Shown in pieces: positions 20,301 through 23,366 of a stretch of DNA of 23,366 nt. Source of the stretch: Phallusia fumigata (taxonomy: Eukaryota; Chordata; Ascidiacea; Phlebobranchia; Ascidiidae); assembly GCA_008931825.1 (NCBI GenBank), contig QXVZ01024963.1, positions 1 to 23,366 on the forward strand. Direction: 5' to 3'. The notes under the pieces are model-generated. The model did no database searches. It was not told where the DNA came from and was given only the letters and a program-made list of their open reading frames with translations. Position numbers and translations under genes: made by a program. Within the stretch, counting starts at the first letter, position 1. Each line of letters starts with the position of its first letter.

Positions 20301-22942
20301 CCCGTTGTTCTCAAGTACTGATGCTTCCCGCACCACTCCGACATACTAAAAAAATTGGTTCAAAAATACCATTATGGCCTCGAAATGTTGTCAGCGGACA
20401 ACAATTTAATGCCTGATCTTCCTTTACAAAATGTTTAATTTTTTAAACATGAAAACCAGACATAGACATTGTACGGGCCTTTAGTTCCGACCCGTTTAAG
20501 CCAATTTGAAACTTCAAAACTAACATATTTAATTTAATACATGACATTTTTTGTAAGGCAATCTCACTGTTTTATTGATTGGCCGTAACAAATACTCTAA
20601 CGAGCTTGTCAAAACAAGGGTATTTACTACTTTTTCAAGAAATACTATTATTACTATCCAGATTTATTCAAGCCCTTTGACCCCGACCTTCACAGTATTG
20701 TCTGGTTGTCATGTGGCTCCGAGAAAAAAGGAATTGTCTACTACTGGTAAAACTAAATATTTTGCACTTTATCTTTTAAAAATGAAGATTAAGGCTCCTT
20801 TTAAAACGTCATATATGTAAACTCGACTGCTCACATTTCGTTGAAGAGCTTCCTGTACTCCTGGTCGCCCCTTCCTCCCTCCACAAGCACATCAAGCTTT
20901 GTGATCATCTCATTCTCGAACTGAACGTGAAGAAAACAATAATTTACCCAGATATTTGTATGCGCAAAGCTACAACTAGCGGCTTAGGCACAAAAAGTTC
21001 TGTTGGACGTTGGTGTTTGGTCAAGACAAGACGCTAATAGTGATTTGATTCATTGTTTTTGTTCTGACAAGACGAGGTGCAGCATGCAGGTACGAAGCAT
21101 AGATGGACCAAAATTGCAAGTGTTTTTATGGTCACAACACTCAGGCGATTTTCTTTCATCTTTAAATTCATCTTTAGTTTCCGTATTTGACTTTTAGGAG
21201 AGAAAAGTTATGTGAAGAAAACGGCAAATTGCAGAGAGAGGCCGTTTGCTAACCAAACAAAACGAGATTGCACCAAAACCTTTGCGAAATAGGCGACACA
21301 TAAGACAACCTGCATTTTTGAGCGCCTCAGTATCTTAAAAAGTGACCAACTAAAGTCGTTACAAATAATAATCAGACATATAAACTCAGTCTTGTACCAG
21401 AATCGTGTGCGCACTTTGGGTGTGCGGAAAATAAAACAATGAATGTTCAAACCCGGAAGTAAACACGAACCGTTTTGAAGCTTCCCTTGCTATGTAACTC
21501 GCACTGCATCATGTCGAAGAAGATTGGAATCGTCGCCTTTCTTAGGTCTGGTTCAGGCACCAACGTCATCTCCAGCATCGGTCCGACCATGCCTGGTATG
21601 AACTTGATTTTGTGTGGACCTGATTGGACACAAAATGTCACGTGGTTTTAATACGTTTTTCTTTGTTGGAATATATATACACTTATGAGCAGAACTAAAT
21701 AATGCAATTTTGAGATAATTCTGAACTTGCAAAAAAATATAGTGCAATATTTAACTTATTGGTTGTACCTGTACAGAAAATAAAACAGATATTAGGTGTT
21801 TAAAAAAATGGCTTTTGACATGTTGTACGCGTCAGGCACTTACCCAGGTTGAACCACATTCCTCTAATTTCGAATCCCATCTCACAACGAAGATCTCCAT
21901 ACCTGCAAGCAAACCAGCAATTAAACAGCTTTAGTCCCGTCATGCTTGAGCGCGTAGCGTGACGCATGCTGGTTCAAAAAATAACATTTGAATGACGCTC
22001 GTGCGTGCGCTTACTTCTTGACCATGCTGAGGCGTTTGTTGTGAGAGAAACGTTCCATTTGTAACGCGTCTTGTGTGAGGAAGGTCACTCCAAGGTGAAA
22101 GAAGTTGTTCCAGAGCTGTATAAAATAAACAGCACATAGTTGAAGTCAACAACTGCATATGTCAGGGGTGGGCAAACTTGACAAAACCAGCGAGCAACAA
22201 AATCAGTTTGTAGTGACAATACAGATACAATAAACAATGCAAGTGTAACATTGATAAATGCAACAAACTTCCAATATGAGGTTACAGCTCTCTATCAATT
22301 TGGGATATGCTTATTCAAATAGAAAAGCCACAAAAAAAACATGTCGGCGAGCCACGGTTTGTGCACCCACATGTCTAAAAACAGTTGCCTATGTTTCTAA
22401 TGTGAGCAAAAGAATGGCATACTGGCTTTCTCATAACATTGTCCCATTGGGCGCTGATTTGTTTTCTCAAAAGACAGAATAACGCCTCTGGAACAAGTGA
22501 AGTGTATCCCAAATCTTTTTGACTTTCAGCGGAACGCAACAAAATACGTCAAACAGCACACACAGAGCAAAAAGCCGCTCTATACTTCATGATTGAATTT
22601 ATGTGAAAAAATGAAGAGCATCGGCAAGCTGTGATCGTAATGTGCTGCCTGTCAAATAAGCACAAACCTGAGATTCAAATGAATTCTCGTCGAGAAATGA
22701 CTTGTTAAGCGTTTTCGTGAAAAACTTGATTGCTCTCATAAACGTCCTGAACACACAACAACATGCAATTTCAGTCACAATATCTACACACGCTCATATG
22801 GTATCGTATAGCCAACTTCAAAGATGGAAAGGTGTTTTTCTACATACGAGTTTTGCAGTGACGTCATGTTAATCCAGTCGTTCCTGTACACGTTGTTGTC
22901 GATGAGATCTTTGAACAACGAGAAGATTTCCATCAAAAAATC
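11381..22942 (-). CDS. DOCK1: DOCK1/2/5-type (DOCK180) Rac guanine-exchange factor, 3' half
   Basis: Twenty-two exons: 22848-22942, 22668-22746, 22015-22115, 21844-21902, 21471-21619, 20835-20920, 20189-20345, 19835-19966, 18977-19180, 18098-18202, 17895-18036, 17196-17277, 17031-17115, 16399-16485, 15578-15754, 14794-14877, 14488-14619, 13778-13908, 13025-13247, 12612-12687, 11959-12092, 11381-11476. The phases chain through 871 residues to a TAG. The first exon reads [20 protein letters not shown]; later landmarks are [48 protein letters not shown] and MGGFSNYEK, all matching vertebrate DOCK1. DOCK-A proteins load Rac with GTP, work with ELMO and Crk, and drive cell migration and engulfment. 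The C-terminal Crk-type motifs favour DOCK1/5 over DOCK2; in a tunicate it may stand for the whole DOCK1/2/5 group. The 5' half is outside the window. Confidence 0.95.
12144..12274. mobile_element. hAT-like MITE in a DOCK intron
   Basis: The left end is CAGGTTTCCTTAACC. The right end, reversed, is AATGGTTTCTTAACCCTT and runs on into TTGGGTCATGGACCCCTA, a stretch typical of hAT-derived elements. It is about 130 bases with no coding capacity. The target duplication is not clear. Confidence 0.5.
13445..13514. ncRNA. Inverted pair of hammerhead-ribozyme-like cores
   Basis: The minus strand at 13445-13473 reads CTGATGA, then a potential stem GACAA / TTGTC with a six-base loop, then GAAAC followed by GTA. 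This is the layout of hammerhead catalytic core, stem II and cleavage triplet. The plus strand at 13490-13514 reads CTGATGA, a three-base-shorter stem II region, then GAAA. The two copies face each other across 16 bases, so the whole forms a long hairpin. One extra base sits between the core and stem II, and no stem I partner is visible, so self-cleavage is uncertain. Similar motifs are known in Penelope-like retroelements; no coding part of such an element is here. Confidence 0.45.
14024..14134. mobile_element. Short hAT-like MITE in a DOCK intron
   Basis: The right end, reversed, is CAGTGGTTACCAACCTTTTT, a strong hAT-type terminus. The left end is CAGTAGTTTCAAACACTTT. The flanks AGGTAGGC and ATTTAGCC agree at 5 of 8 positions. 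Total length is about 111 bases. Confidence 0.45.
14999..15331. mobile_element. hAT-like element with perfect 8-base target duplication, DOCK intron
   Basis: CTCTACAG occurs at both flanks (14991-14998 and 15332-15339), an exact 8-base target duplication of the hAT kind. The termini are CATGAGCGTCCAAAG and, reversed from the right, CAGGGGTGTCCAAAC, matching at 11 of 15 positions, followed on the left by GTGTGGCCCGCG. It is 333 bases and non-coding. The intact duplication suggests it is younger than the other elements here. Confidence 0.75.
15799..16109. mobile_element. hAT-like element in a DOCK intron
   Basis: The left end is CAGGGGTCGGCGACTG and the right end, reversed, is CAGGCGTCGGGAACCC. 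They are imperfect inverted termini of the hAT type about 310 bases apart. No clear target duplication and no coding capacity. Confidence 0.45.
17672..17798. mobile_element. Short hAT-like MITE in a DOCK intron
   Basis: The left end reads GAGCGGTTCTCAAAGTGTGG and the right end, reversed, CAGCTTTTCTCAAACT, an imperfect inverted pair of the hAT type, 127 bases apart. The first base appears mutated, and the flanks do not match. Confidence 0.42.
18238..18447. repeat. Imperfect direct repeat, two copies about 150 bases apart
   Basis: 18238-18288 and 18387-18447 share AGGTTTAAAAGGTGAAAAAT-like starts, an ACCAAAAGTC/ACCAAAAATCC middle and a GTTT-AAATACTT end. The second copy is about ten bases longer. 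The stretch is A-rich, so some of the match is composition. Confidence 0.35.
18673..18887. mobile_element. hAT-like MITE in a DOCK intron
   Basis: The left end is CAGGGATGCACAACATTTT and the right end, reversed, is AGTGATGCACAGCC. They are imperfect inverted termini about 215 bases apart. The left flank CTCTAAAG resembles the hAT target consensus. Confidence 0.42.
19470..19673. repeat. CTCGG-rich palindromic stretch followed by a likely DNA-transposon remnant
   Basis: 19475-19530 holds several ACTCGG/CCGAGT units in both directions, able to fold into overlapping hairpins. It is followed by a unit from CAGTAGCGTAGCGA (19542) to TCGCTAGCAAGCAG (19673), whose ends are loosely inverted and which contains G-run and C-run blocks. 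It is probably a degraded DNA element; the family is not certain. Confidence 0.35.
22163..22371. mobile_element. Probable hAT-like MITE in a DOCK intron
   Basis: The left end CAGGGGTGGGCAAACTTGAC is a typical hAT terminus. The likely right end, reversed, is GTGGGTGCACAAACCGTGGC. The right border is approximate and no target duplication was found. Confidence 0.35.
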
Positions 22943-23366
22943 CTAAAAAAATCACATTTAACTATTAGATAAAGCTCATTCAACAAATACGTTTCGGGTG
23001 ATTTGTGAATGCCACATCACCCCAGAATGTGGTCCCAAATTGACCGTCCTTTTGGTATCAATCAAAGTATGCCAGGCCTGCAAGAAGCTTTATACCGCAT
23101 CAGTCAGCAACGTGTGAGATCGAAAGGCCCAGACCACGGTGGGGTTCGAACCCACGATTCGATCTTTAAAGAGGTGATATCAGATCAATTAAAAAATCTT
23201 TCACGGGCGGAAAAGAACAGCTAGAAACTCTAATCAAAATAGTTGTCAGGAACAAATACGTAGTACACAAAGATTCTTTGAAAAAGGAAGGCAGATACAC
23301 ATATCATTATCACAAAAATTATAGTATACAGCAAGTGAACGAAACATGACTAATTTAAATCTTTAC
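22943..23366. other. Intron sequence upstream of the first visible DOCK exon, with a tRNA-like T-arm
   Basis: No exon recognised. On the minus strand around 23134-23156 the sequence GTGGG-TTCGAAC-CCCAC forms a perfect five-pair T-arm with the B-box GGTTCGAACCC. No matching acceptor stem, A-box or anticodon arm was found at tRNA spacing. It is most likely a fragment of a tRNA-derived SINE, or chance. Confidence 0.3.

Noticed and set aside
23120-23200. A possible tRNA gene around the TTCGAAC motif
   Set aside because: No acceptor stem, D-arm or anticodon arm fits at the required distances on either strand.
1-23366. CRISPR arrays, rRNA genes, or coding parts of retroelements
   Set aside because: None seen. 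The repeats are short hAT-like elements and simple repeats, and no reverse transcriptase, integrase, capsid or envelope-like sequence was recognised.

Overview
The window reads as nuclear DNA of an invertebrate chordate, most likely an ascidian tunicate such as Ciona. The basis is a chordate-like DOCK1/2/5-family gene, compact spacing, introns mostly of 100-600 bases, GT/AG junctions throughout, and many short hAT-type elements. The species itself is an inference. Every gene I can support lies on the minus strand, so the genes read from right to left. Two single N characters (4917 and 7590) mark unclosed assembly joins.

Right half (11381-22942): the 3' half of a DOCK-A (DOCK180/DOCK1-like) Rac guanine-exchange factor. 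I placed 22 exons whose phases chain without a break into 872 codons including the stop. They run from the helical repeats before the catalytic domain, through DHR-2, to a proline-rich tail with three SH3-ligand motifs. The 5' half, including the SH3/ELMO-binding and DHR-1 parts, is off the right edge. The introns hold several short hAT-like elements and an inverted pair of hammerhead-ribozyme-like cores.

Middle (9313-11380): no gene that I can support. It holds a hAT-like MITE just downstream of the DOCK stop codon that carries candidate poly(A) signals, and a GC-rich stretch with a long but unconvincing open frame.

Left half (1-9312): a head-to-tail cluster of intracellular lipid-binding protein (FABP/CRABP family) genes with the classic four-exon structure. 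FABP-a and FABP-c and FABP-d are complete, FABP-b has lost its 5' end at the N at 7590, and FABP-e is a decayed copy at the left end. The copies differ at the fatty-acid carboxylate-binding residues, which suggests functional divergence.

Between FABP-d and the FABP-e pseudogene is a small gene encoding a Z-alpha (Z-DNA/Z-RNA-binding) domain. Almost every residue known to contact Z-form nucleic acid is intact. It looks like a stand-alone Z-alpha protein of about 150 residues and is the most interesting item here. The lipid-binding cluster, the Z-alpha gene and DOCK share no evident pathway; the cluster looks like local tandem duplication around an unrelated small gene.
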